A DNA stretch of 7,450 bases from Acidovorax_G sp046289925 (GCA_046289925.1 JBKBUN010000145.1:1-7450); one strand, 5' to 3'. Positions 1 to 4,630 are shown, numbered from the stretch's first letter. Notes: generated by a model not told the origin, from the sequence alone. Numbers and translations: made by a program.

Positions 1-69
1 CAAGACGACCAGAGCCAGCAGCCATCCCAAAAATATCGGGTTGATGCCGCTGGCTCTGATCCACGCTGA
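1..69 (+). CDS. C-terminal remnant of an upstream phage gene (partial)
   Basis: Frame 1 is open from the window edge to a TGA at 67-69 and encodes 22 residues rich in Gln, Asp and Ser, ending in Asp-Pro-Arg. The stop lies 15 bases before a strong intrinsic terminator, which is where a last gene of an operon would end. That position is the only reason to prefer this frame. Frame 3 closes at 44 and frame 2 runs on through the terminator into the next gene. The stretch also contains a 10-bp inverted repeat, which may mean it is non-coding. The product is unknown. Confidence 0.3.
   Translation, partial: QDDQSQQPSQKYRVDAAGSDPR
10..58. repeat. Perfect 10-bp inverted repeat, possible large hairpin
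   Basis: CAGAGCCAGC at 10-19 is exactly complementary to GCTGGCTCTG at 49-58. After one mismatch (20/48), 21-22 also pair with 46-47. A further CCC/GGG pair (26-28 with 38-40) can form inside the loop. It sits just ahead of the terminator hairpin at 85-103, giving two stem-loops in tandem. It could be an RNA structure at the end of the upstream transcript or a protein-binding palindrome. The sequence does not decide. Confidence 0.55.
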
Positions 70-84
70 AATCGTCTCACTCAC

Positions 85-108
85 AGCCCGCTCCTTGCGG
101 GCTTTTTT
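85..108 (+). terminator. Rho-independent terminator ahead of the lysis operon
   Basis: AGCCCGC (85-91) pairs perfectly with GCGGGCT (97-103) around a five-base loop, and a run of six T (103-108) follows. This is a textbook intrinsic terminator for plus-strand transcription. It ends only 11 bases before the ATG of the next gene, leaving no room for a promoter between them. Confidence 0.85.
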
Positions 109-119
109 GTGCCCCCGCC

Positions 120-767
120 ATGAATTTTCAACAGTACCTCGACAAAGCAGGAGTGCCCGAGCACCTGCACGCCGAATGCCTCGCAAGCATGGCGGATGCC
201 ACGCAGCGGAGCAAGAAACTTTCCCGTTACAAGTGGCTTGCACCCATCGTCATGGCGTGGGTTGTCCCTCGCCTGAAATGGCAGGACGAACACCTCCCGG
301 CCAAGTACGCACGCTATGACAACGATGTGTCCATCAACGGTGACCCGTGGCCGTGGAAAGAGGTGGATGGAGAGTGGATCAGGTACGCGCCGATTGAGGA
401 CACACCCGAAGTCAGAGAGAAGTGCTATTGGGCCAAGGGAAGCCACCCCCGGTCACGCTGGGCGCGCTATGTCTGGCTCGGCTGGCGAAACAAAGCCTCT
501 GCCTACGCTGCTGAATTGGGCGTCCCGGCAGAGAACCACATCAGCGTGTTCGGCGACCGTGATGTATCCCGAGCACTCCCCGGCGTGGCGGTGTACCGCA
601 TGGGCACGCACTGGCAAATCTTGGTCGTGGAGAAGGTGCGCTTCCTGCCATTCGTGATCCGCAAGAACTACGGATTCAAGATCAACAACGTCTTGAACAA
701 CCAGCACACGGTTGCCAACGTCACTGCGATCAAGTGGTCTGCTCTGCGATCGAAGGAGGCCGCATGA
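120..767 (+). CDS. Uncharacterised phage protein, first gene of the lysis operon
   Basis: This 215-aa protein resembles a family of uncharacterised proteins seen in tailed phages and prophages near lysis genes; DUF7338 is my best guess and is unverified. Visible features are a short hydrophobic segment at about residues 39-50 (Trp-Leu to Val-Val-Pro) flanked by basic residues, a polar Tyr-Asp-Asn-Asp motif at 66-69, a Trp-rich stretch (residues 77-87) and a WLGWRNKAS motif at 119-127. There is no signal peptide and no enzyme signature that I recognise. The C-terminal third is rich in aromatic and basic residues. The ATG at 120 lacks a Shine-Dalgarno sequence and sits 11 bases after a terminator. 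The next in-frame ATG (189) has no better site. The stop overlaps the holin start as ATGA (764-767), so it is co-translated with the lysis genes. A membrane or lysis-accessory role is conjecture from position. Confidence 0.8.
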   Translation: MNFQQYLDKAGVPEHLHAECLASMADATQRSKKLSRYKWLAPIVMAWVVPRLKWQDEHLPAKYARYDNDVSINGDPWPWKEVDGEWIRYAPIEDTPEVREKCYWAKGSHPRSRWARYVWLGWRNKASAYAAELGVPAENHISVFGDRDVSRALPGVAVYRMGTHWQILVVEKVRFLPFVIRKNYGFKINNVLNNQHTVANVTAIKWSALRSKEAA

Positions 768-961
768 GCGCGACCCAAACCACAACAGAAAGCGCAGCAG
801 TCATGGCAACGAAAGCAGCACCGCCCGCCGCAGTCTCTCTTGCATCGCTGGCCGGGTATCCGGTCTCCGATCTGGTTCTGTGGGCAACGCTGGTCTACAC
901 CGTTCTGATGATCGCCCACAAGGCGCTCCAGATATGGAAGGAGTGGAAACGTGGCGACTAA
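764..961 (+). CDS. Putative phage holin (small, class II-like or pinholin)
   Basis: This 65-aa membrane protein lies directly upstream of the endolysin, where phage holins normally lie. A clear transmembrane helix spans about residues 34-52 and is followed by a basic tail ending KEWKRGD, so the C-terminus is probably cytoplasmic. Residues 18-31 are weakly hydrophobic (Ala, Pro, Ser, Gly) and could form a second, marginal helix like the first helix of the phage 21 pinholin, but prolines 20-21 argue for caution. Start choice: ATG 764 has AAGGAGG at 753-759, four bases upstream. An in-frame upstream codon at 734 has no such site. It overlaps the preceding stop by ATGA and the endolysin by 11 bases. 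The function is assigned from size, topology and position; holins share little sequence. Confidence 0.78.
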   Translation: MSATQTTTESAAVMATKAAPPAAVSLASLAGYPVSDLVLWATLVYTVLMIAHKALQIWKEWKRGD

Positions 962-1418
962 AGCACAACTTGCAGCGCGCATTGGCGCTGGTGCTGTGGC
1001 GGTCGTGGTACCTCTTGTGGTCGCATGGGAGGGCACGGTTCTGCGCACCTACCGCGACCCCATCGGGATTGTCACGGCCTGCCACGGCCACACAAGCCCT
1101 GATCTACGCATGGGGCAGACCTTCACCCCTGAGCAGTGCCAATCACTGCTCTATGACGACCTTATTAAGCATTCCGCTGCTCTCAAGTGCATCAAGGCAC
1201 CGATGACCGATGGGCAGAAGGCCGCATTCCTGAGCTTTGCCTACAACGTGGGGGAGGGGAAGTTCTGCGGCTCCACCCTGGTCCGCAAGGCCAACCAGGG
1301 CGACATGCGCGGGGCTTGCGCGGAGTTGTCCAGATGGACGTATGCCGGTGGCAAAGAACTCCCCGGCCTGGTCAACCGCCGCGCAGCAGAGCGGGCTATC
1401 TGTGAGGGCAAGCAATGA
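951..1418 (+). CDS. SAR endolysin, GH24 lysozyme (phage 21 R-like)
   Basis: A 155-aa muramidase that cleaves the N-acetylmuramic acid to N-acetylglucosamine bond of peptidoglycan. The GH24 catalytic triad is visible as Glu27 (in AWEG), Asp36 (in YRDP) and Thr42, with the same 9- and 6-residue spacing as phage 21 R. A CHGHT motif follows at 44-48. The C-terminal half has AYNVGEGKF (98-106), RWTYAGGK (129-135) and NRRAAER (142-148), all typical of this family. Residues 11-26 are a Gly/Ala/Val-rich, weakly hydrophobic segment next to the catalytic Glu. This is the signal-anchor-release design, in which enzyme exported by Sec stays tethered and inactive until the membrane is depolarised. Six cysteines (44, 63, 80, 106, 123, 151) would allow periplasmic disulfides. 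The start is GTG at 951, with AAGGAG at 938-943 seven bases upstream. Confidence 0.95.
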   Translation: MATKAQLAARIGAGAVAVVVPLVVAWEGTVLRTYRDPIGIVTACHGHTSPDLRMGQTFTPEQCQSLLYDDLIKHSAALKCIKAPMTDGQKAAFLSFAYNVGEGKFCGSTLVRKANQGDMRGACAELSRWTYAGGKELPGLVNRRAAERAICEGKQ

Positions 1419-1873
1419 TCTACACCCATTTGGCCGCAGGCATCGGTGGTGCCGTCTTGGCCGGTGCGCTTGCGTGGAACGTGCAGGGCTGGCGGCTCGG
1501 TGAGCAAATCCAGTCGCTCAAACACGACCACGCCCAACAGGTCGCTGCAGCAGAGCAAGCCAAGTCCGCTCTGGAAGCATCGCTCAACAAGAAACTACAG
1601 GACGCCCAGAATGCCGCAAGCAAACGTGAACAGAGCATTCGCGCCAGTGCTGATCGCGCTCGCAATGAGCTTGACAGCCTGCGCGACCTCACCTACTCCA
1701 TCCGCACCAATCTCCCCGGCTATTCCATCGCCACCGCAGCTCAGACAGCCGATACCGCAGCAGAGCTACTTGGACAGTGCGCAGAGCAATATCGAGCAGT
1801 GGCGGAGGCGGCTGATCGACACGCAGCCGACGCAATGATGCTGCTGGAGGCGTGGCCCTCAAAGCCGCGCTGA
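1415..1873 (+). CDS. Rz: Rz-like i-spanin (inner-membrane spanin subunit)
   Basis: A 152-aa protein with an N-terminal membrane helix (about residues 5-22, rich in Gly and Ala) and a long charged, Ala/Gln-rich region (28-90) predicted to form a coiled coil in the periplasm. The C-terminal stretch (about 119-148, from LLGQCAEQYR to LLEAWP) is typical of Rz proteins in beta- and gamma-proteobacterial phages. Rz spans the periplasm with the lipoprotein Rz1 and disrupts the outer membrane in the last step of lysis. The ATG overlaps the endolysin stop as ATGA (1415-1418), and GAGGG lies at 1404-1408. The whole Rz1 gene is nested inside in another frame. The last 15 bases overlap the end of the convergent integrase. 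Confidence 0.9.
   Translation: MIYTHLAAGIGGAVLAGALAWNVQGWRLGEQIQSLKHDHAQQVAAAEQAKSALEASLNKKLQDAQNAASKREQSIRASADRARNELDSLRDLTYSIRTNLPGYSIATAAQTADTAAELLGQCAEQYRAVAEAADRHAADAMMLLEAWPSKPR
1599..1602 (+). promoter_or_regulatory. Ribosome binding site deciding the Rz1 start
   Basis: AGGA, eight bases before the ATG at 1611. This selects 1611 as the Rz1 start over the long open frame upstream and over an in-frame GTG at 1626, which has no comparable site. The element lies within Rz coding sequence. Confidence 0.5.
1611..1838 (+). CDS. Rz1: Rz1-like o-spanin lipoprotein, nested within Rz
   Basis: A 75-aa outer-membrane lipoprotein partner of Rz, encoded wholly inside Rz in the +1 frame relative to it. 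The signal peptide has Arg8, a hydrophobic core (about residues 9-20) and a lipobox LTAC with the lipidated cysteine at 24. The mature part is about 52 residues and starts with a strongly proline-rich segment (TSPTPSAP, then SPPQ and QPIPQ), the hallmark of o-spanins. It ends in an amphipathic stretch with RRRLIDTQPTQ. The complete nested architecture matches lambda-type spanin pairs. The frame continues open upstream to about 1446, but that part lacks signal-peptide logic and is read in the sense frame of Rz. Confidence 0.88.
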   Translation: MPQANVNRAFAPVLIALAMSLTACATSPTPSAPISPAIPSPPQLRQPIPQQSYLDSAQSNIEQWRRRLIDTQPTQ

Positions 1874-2782
1874 AATCTGCTCCGCAGACTCGCGGTAGTA
1901 GCTCTTCATCAGGATGTTCAAGTCCTTGTGCCTGCTGATGCGGGACAAGGTGAGAACATCCATCTTTCGTGACAGCAGGGTGAGTGCCGTGGCCCTGCTG
2001 TCGTGAAACGTCAGCCCTTCAATCAGCAACTCTTTTGAGAGCCTGCTGAACAGTGCACTTCCTTCGTTCGCACCCACAGTGAAGGAGGGGAGTGCGCTGA
2101 CAATCTTCCTTGCCCTGGGCAAAACCGGAACCTCTACGGGCTTTGGCTCCGTCTTGCTGATTGGCAGTATCAACACCTTGCGCTTTTCGTCGTAGGCGCA
2201 TGTCAACACTTCCTGCAACCGCAATCCGGTGTGCAGCGCAATCCTGAACGCCTGCTGCATCTCGGCAGTCTTGCCAGAGCGCCTTGCTCTGAGTACGCGG
2301 CGAATCTCTCTCCACCCCCACACACTCTTTCGAGCAGGGTTCTCTTGCGGAAGGCGCACTCCGTCAAATGGCGACTCTGAGAGCCACTTCCATTCCTTGA
2401 CCGCGATCTTGAACAGGTTGCGGTACAGGTTGACCTCGCGCAAGACGGTTGACCCGCTGACGGTTTTGAGTCGCTGGTCGCGCCACGCCCCAATCATTTC
2501 GCTGGTGATGGAGGTAAGCTCAATCTCTCCAAAGTGGGCGCAGAAGGCATCAAGCCTGCGCCGCTCCCAGTCAACCGCATTGCGCTTGGTGGTGCTGACG
2601 CTTTCGAGGTACTTGCCGCAGGCCTGTGCGAGTGTCCTATCTCTGCGCAGGGACTTCTTGCTCTCCTGCTCAAGCGCCCACGCTTGCGCGTCTTTCTTGA
2701 GCGCAAAGGTCTTTGAAACGCGCACGCCGTCGCGCTGGACTTGCGCCCGCCAACCGTCCCGGAATTTGCCGATGTAGGCCAT
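1859..2782 (-). CDS. int: Tyrosine recombinase / phage integrase
   Basis: A 307-aa site-specific recombinase that would integrate the phage at the adjacent tRNA-Leu gene. The N-terminus (MAYIGKFRDGWRAQV) is a three-strand arm-type DNA-binding domain. Residues about 49-145 are the core-binding SAM-like domain and 150-307 the catalytic domain. Catalytic residues visible are Arg188 (HTGLRLQE), Lys210 in the beta-hairpin, His260 and Arg263 (HDSR), His285 (RHKD) and the nucleophile Tyr295 or Tyr296 in SYYRES. All are present, so the enzyme looks intact. I chose the ATG at 2782. The frame stays open to a GTG at 2878, but that extension is only the repeat-bearing att region read as protein. No good Shine-Dalgarno is seen, and a GCGAACA repeat sits three to nine bases before the ATG. 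Its 3' end overlaps that of Rz. Confidence 0.95.
   Translation of the reverse strand: MAYIGKFRDGWRAQVQRDGVRVSKTFALKKDAQAWALEQESKKSLRRDRTLAQACGKYLESVSTTKRNAVDWERRRLDAFCAHFGEIELTSITSEMIGAWRDQRLKTVSGSTVLREVNLYRNLFKIAVKEWKWLSESPFDGVRLPQENPARKSVWGWREIRRVLRARRSGKTAEMQQAFRIALHTGLRLQEVLTCAYDEKRKVLILPISKTEPKPVEVPVLPRARKIVSALPSFTVGANEGSALFSRLSKELLIEGLTFHDSRATALTLLSRKMDVLTLSRISRHKDLNILMKSYYRESAEQISARL
1865..1895. other. Two-tier stem at the convergent Rz / integrase ends
   Basis: CCGCG (1865-1869) pairs with CGCGG (1891-1895), and inside it TCTGC (1876-1880) pairs with GCAGA (1884-1888) around a three-base loop. It lies where the lysis and integrase transcripts meet. No T-run follows on either strand, so it is at best a weak bidirectional terminator. 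Part of it is integrase coding sequence, so it could be chance. Confidence 0.3.
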
Positions 2783-2784
2783 GA

Positions 2785-2848
2785 TGTTCGCTCTGCTTGT
2801 TCGCTTTTTGTGCGAAAACTTGTTCGCAGAGCTATCTAGTCTGTTCGC
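2785..2848. repeat. Four TGTTCGC direct repeats with an internal palindrome
   Basis: TGTTCGC occurs four times in the same orientation, at 2785-2791, 2798-2804, 2821-2827 and 2842-2848, with start spacings of 13, 23 and 21 bases. The third copy also forms the right half of a palindrome, TGCGAA (2811-2816) with TTCGCA (2823-2828). The cluster lies just upstream of the integrase ATG and about 40-120 bases from the tRNA 3' end. The best explanation is arm-type integrase (or excisionase) binding sites that may also control int expression. A repressor operator is the alternative. No excisionase gene lies on this side. Confidence 0.65.
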
Positions 2849-2886
2849 TCCGCTAGAGGGAGGAATGCTAGCCGACACTGAGATAA

Positions 2887-2910
2887 ACCACTGAAAACAC
2901 TAGCAGTGGT
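2887..2910. other. Candidate attachment-site core at the tRNA-Leu 3' end
   Basis: ACCACTG (2887-2893) and CAGTGGT (2904-2910) form a perfect 7-bp inverted repeat around ten bases. The right arm contains the CCA end of the tRNA. Tyrosine recombinases bind core sites in inverted orientation around a short crossover region, and tRNA 3' ends are their commonest targets, so this is a sensible attR/attL core. The real core is defined by a direct repeat at the far prophage end, outside the window, and may extend further into the tRNA. On the minus strand it could also act as a weak terminator. Confidence 0.5.
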
Positions 2911-2991
2911 GCCGGAGGCCGGAATCGAACCGGCACGCCTTGCGGCGGGGGATTTTGAGTCCCCTGCGTCTACCAATTTCACCACTCCGGC
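2907..2991 (-). tRNA. tRNA-Leu (anticodon CAA)
   Basis: The complement folds as a class II tRNA of 85 nt with encoded CCA. The acceptor stem GCCGGAG pairs with CTCCGGC, the D-loop has GGTAGAC, the anticodon stem GGGGA/TCCCC encloses the loop CTCAAAA giving anticodon CAA (reads UUG), there is a long variable arm, and the T-loop is GGTTCGAATCC. The long variable arm and the anticodon identify leucine, and the shape matches E. coli leuX, itself a known integration hotspot. The 5' end faces host DNA and the 3' end faces the prophage, so the last bases may be phage-derived sequence restoring the gene. Confidence 0.97.
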
Positions 2992-3013
2992 GGTGCACTG
3001 AGCGCAGTCCCAA

Positions 3014-3042
3014 ATTATGGCACATTAAGGCGGATGAACTAT
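3014..3042 (-). promoter_or_regulatory. Candidate tRNA-Leu promoter overlapping the cysM start
   Basis: On the minus strand CATAAT (3014-3019) is a good -10 element 22 bases before the mature tRNA 5' end and is followed by a GC-rich stretch. A -35 at normal spacing would fall at about 3036-3042, within the first codons of cysM, and matches the consensus poorly. Only 42 bases separate the tRNA and the divergent cysM, so their promoters must overlap. Confidence 0.35.
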
Positions 3043-3936
3043 CCGACCATTGAAGATGCGGTGGGCCGCACGCCGCTGGTAGCGCTGCAGCGCATCGGCG
3101 CGCAGGACAATGCGGCGCGCGGCAACGTGGTGCTGGGCAAGCTGGAGGGCCACAACCCGGCCGGCTCGGTGAAGGACCGCCCGGCACTGTCGATGATCCG
3201 TCGGGCCGAAGAGCGCGGCGATATCAAGCCGGGCGACACGCTGATCGAGGCCACCTCGGGCAATACGGGCATTGCATTGGCCATGGCTGCTGCCATCAAG
3301 GGCTATCGCATGGTGCTTGTGATGCCGGAAGACCTGTCGATCGAGCGGGCCCAGACCATGAAGGCTTTTGGTGCGGAACTCGTGCTCACGCCCAAGAGTG
3401 GCGGCATGGAGCATGCGCGCGATCTGGCCGAGGCCATGCAAAGGCGCGGCGAAGGCAAGGTGCTCGACCAGTTCGCCAACGGCGACAACCCGCGCATCCA
3501 CTACGAAACCACCGGCCCCGAGATCTGGGAACAGACCGGTGGGCGCATCACGCATTTTGTGAGCGCCATGGGCACCACGGGCACGATCACGGGCGTGTCG
3601 CGGTTTCTGAAGGAAAAGAACCCGGCCATCCGCATCGTTGGCGCGCAACCCAGTGAAGGCTCGCGCATTCCGGGCATCCGCAAGTGGCCGCAGGAATACC
3701 TGCCCAAGATCTACGACCCCAGCACGGTGGACGAACTGGTGTATGTGACGCAGGACGACGCCGAAGACATGTGTCGCCGCCTCGCGCGCGAGGAGGGCAT
3801 CTTCGCCGGCATCTCTGCCGCAGGGGCCTGCTGGGTGGCGCAACAGGTGGCGCAGCGCGAGCAGAACGCCACGGTGGTGTTCATCGTCTGCGACCGGGGC
3901 GACCGCTATCTCTCGACCGGCGTGTTCCCGGCCTGA
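3034..3936 (+). CDS. cysM: Cysteine synthase B (O-acetylserine sulfhydrylase)
   Basis: A PLP enzyme of 300 aa that makes cysteine from O-acetylserine and sulfide; the CysM type also accepts thiosulfate, giving S-sulfocysteine. The PLP-binding lysine is Lys47 in NPAGSVKDRP. The substrate loop TSGNTG is at 74-79. The phosphate-binding loop is GTTGT at 180-184, preceded by THFVSAM; CysK usually has a GTGGT-type loop, so this points to CysM. GISAAGA (259-265) holds the serine that contacts the pyridine nitrogen of PLP. Length and start (MNYPTIEDA) fit the family. AAGG at 3027-3030 precedes the ATG closely. It is divergent from the tRNA and is the first of three co-directional genes, with tusA, another sulfur gene, nearby. 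Soluble, cytoplasmic. Confidence 0.96.
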   Translation: MNYPTIEDAVGRTPLVALQRIGAQDNAARGNVVLGKLEGHNPAGSVKDRPALSMIRRAEERGDIKPGDTLIEATSGNTGIALAMAAAIKGYRMVLVMPEDLSIERAQTMKAFGAELVLTPKSGGMEHARDLAEAMQRRGEGKVLDQFANGDNPRIHYETTGPEIWEQTGGRITHFVSAMGTTGTITGVSRFLKEKNPAIRIVGAQPSEGSRIPGIRKWPQEYLPKIYDPSTVDELVYVTQDDAEDMCRRLAREEGIFAGISAAGACWVAQQVAQREQNATVVFIVCDRGDRYLSTGVFPA

Positions 3937-3992
3937 GCAGCGATCTGCGTCCGGCACTGCGGCGTGCGCGAATTGAGGGTCGAATCGACTGT

Positions 3993-4015
3993 TTGTGCTT
4001 TTCAGACAAGCACAA
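3993..4015. repeat. Intergenic palindrome, likely member of a family-wide repeat
   Basis: TTGTGCTT (3993-4000) and AAGCACAA (4008-4015) are a perfect 8-bp inverted repeat around seven bases, followed by GCAGCTATCAAAAG (4016-4029). From memory, Acidovorax and relatives carry many intergenic copies of a palindrome with an AAGCGCTAGCAGCTATCAAAA-like right side; this looks like a divergent copy. No T-run follows the stem on the plus strand, so it is not a classic terminator. It lies just ahead of the NUDIX start. Confidence 0.5.
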
Positions 4016-4037
4016 GCAGCTATCAAAAGTGAAGCAT

Positions 4038-4601
4038 ATGCGCTACGACACGCGTTTTTGCACCCACTGCGGCACGCTGCTGGCCCCGATCACGCTGGAC
4101 GAAGACGGCGGCGCGCGCGAGCGGCTGCGCTGCCCGGCCTGCGGCTGGACGCATTGGAACAACCCCACGCCGGTGCTGGCGGCCATTGTCGAGCGTGAAG
4201 GCTTGGTGCTGCTGGCCCGCAATGCGGCCTGGCCGGGCAGGGCCTTCGGTCTGATCACGGGCTTCATGGAGGCGGGCGAAACACCCGAGCAAGGCATTGC
4301 GCGCGAGGTGGCCGAGGAGACCTCGCTTCGCGTGCAGTCCCTTTCGCTGGTGGGCGTGTACGACTTCCAGCGCATGAACCAGGTCATCATCGCCTACCAC
4401 GCGCTGGCCGAGGGCGAGGTGCGTCTGTCGCCCGAACTGCTCGAGTACCGCCTGATTGCGCCTGAACGCCTGCGCTGCTGGCCTGCGGGCACTGGCTATG
4501 CGCTGGCCGACTGGCTGCGCACGCGCGGCATTACGCCGGAGTTCTTTGATTTCTTCACTGGCCAGAAGATCGTCGCGCCGCCTTCCCGCGGCCTTCCTTA
4601 A
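4038..4601 (+). CDS. NUDIX hydrolase with N-terminal zinc ribbon
   Basis: This 187-aa protein has two domains. A zinc ribbon (residues 8-35) is formed by Cys8, Cys11, Cys32 and Cys35. A NUDIX fold (about 44-165) carries the box GX5EX7REUXEEX-S-U at 75-97: Gly75, Glu81, Arg89-Glu90 and Glu93-Glu94. The metal-binding glutamates are intact, but the usual glycine near the end of the box is Ser96. NUDIX enzymes hydrolyse nucleoside diphosphates linked to another moiety. The layout resembles NudC and ADP-ribose pyrophosphatases. The SQPWPFP motif of true NADH pyrophosphatase is absent, so the substrate is open, with ADP-ribose or a related dinucleotide plausible. The frame is open upstream into cysM, but ATG 4038 gives the zinc ribbon at the correct place. 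The Shine-Dalgarno is weak. It lies 101 bases after cysM and 29 before tusA. Confidence 0.92.
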   Translation: MRYDTRFCTHCGTLLAPITLDEDGGARERLRCPACGWTHWNNPTPVLAAIVEREGLVLLARNAAWPGRAFGLITGFMEAGETPEQGIAREVAEETSLRVQSLSLVGVYDFQRMNQVIIAYHALAEGEVRLSPELLEYRLIAPERLRCWPAGTGYALADWLRTRGITPEFFDFFTGQKIVAPPSRGLP

Positions 4602-4630
4602 AATGAGGTTCTGCCTTGCCTGGAAGCACG

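Larger units (their letters stand above)
1..2910. mobile_element. Prophage, integrase-proximal end (left part outside window)
   Basis: A contiguous phage block: lysis genes (uncharacterised ORF, holin candidate, SAR endolysin, Rz/Rz1) and a tyrosine recombinase, ending at the 3' end of a tRNA-Leu gene. Beyond the tRNA all genes are ordinary housekeeping genes. The phage part, and the integrase especially, is visibly less GC-rich at third positions than cysM or galU. The boundary at about 2907-2910 is inferred from the tRNA 3' end. The exact edge depends on the att core, whose second copy must lie left of position 1. Structural and replication genes are not in the window, so intactness cannot be judged. 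Confidence 0.87.

Noticed and set aside
41..319. Plus-strand open frame spanning the terminator and the 5' part of the 215-aa gene
   Set aside because: It runs through a terminator hairpin and overlaps a better-supported operon gene. The composition looks like a shadow.
1446..1610. Upstream extension of the Rz1 frame
   Set aside because: It would bury the signal peptide and lipobox 55 residues inside the protein. The ATG at 1611 has its own AGGA site.
2229..2777. Plus-strand open frame of 182 codons opposite the integrase
   Set aside because: The integrase has all catalytic residues. The opposite frame has no family features and no ribosome site.
2783..2878. Integrase extended at its N-terminus by 32 residues from a GTG at 2878
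   Set aside because: The extension translates the direct repeats and att arm, and the normal arm-binding domain begins at the ATG at 2782.
3025..4026. Long minus-strand open frame (333 codons) opposite cysM
   Set aside because: It is the antisense shadow of cysM in GC-rich DNA. It is rich in His, Arg and Ala with no recognisable domain, while cysM has every catalytic motif.
3684..4037. NUDIX protein extended upstream into the cysM coding region
   Set aside because: The extension is an Arg/Gly/Ala-rich alternative reading of cysM and the intergenic palindrome. The zinc ribbon starts at the chosen ATG.
4616..4630. TTG start for tusA adding five residues
   Set aside because: The ATG at 4631 has a GGAAG site and gives the usual TusA length.
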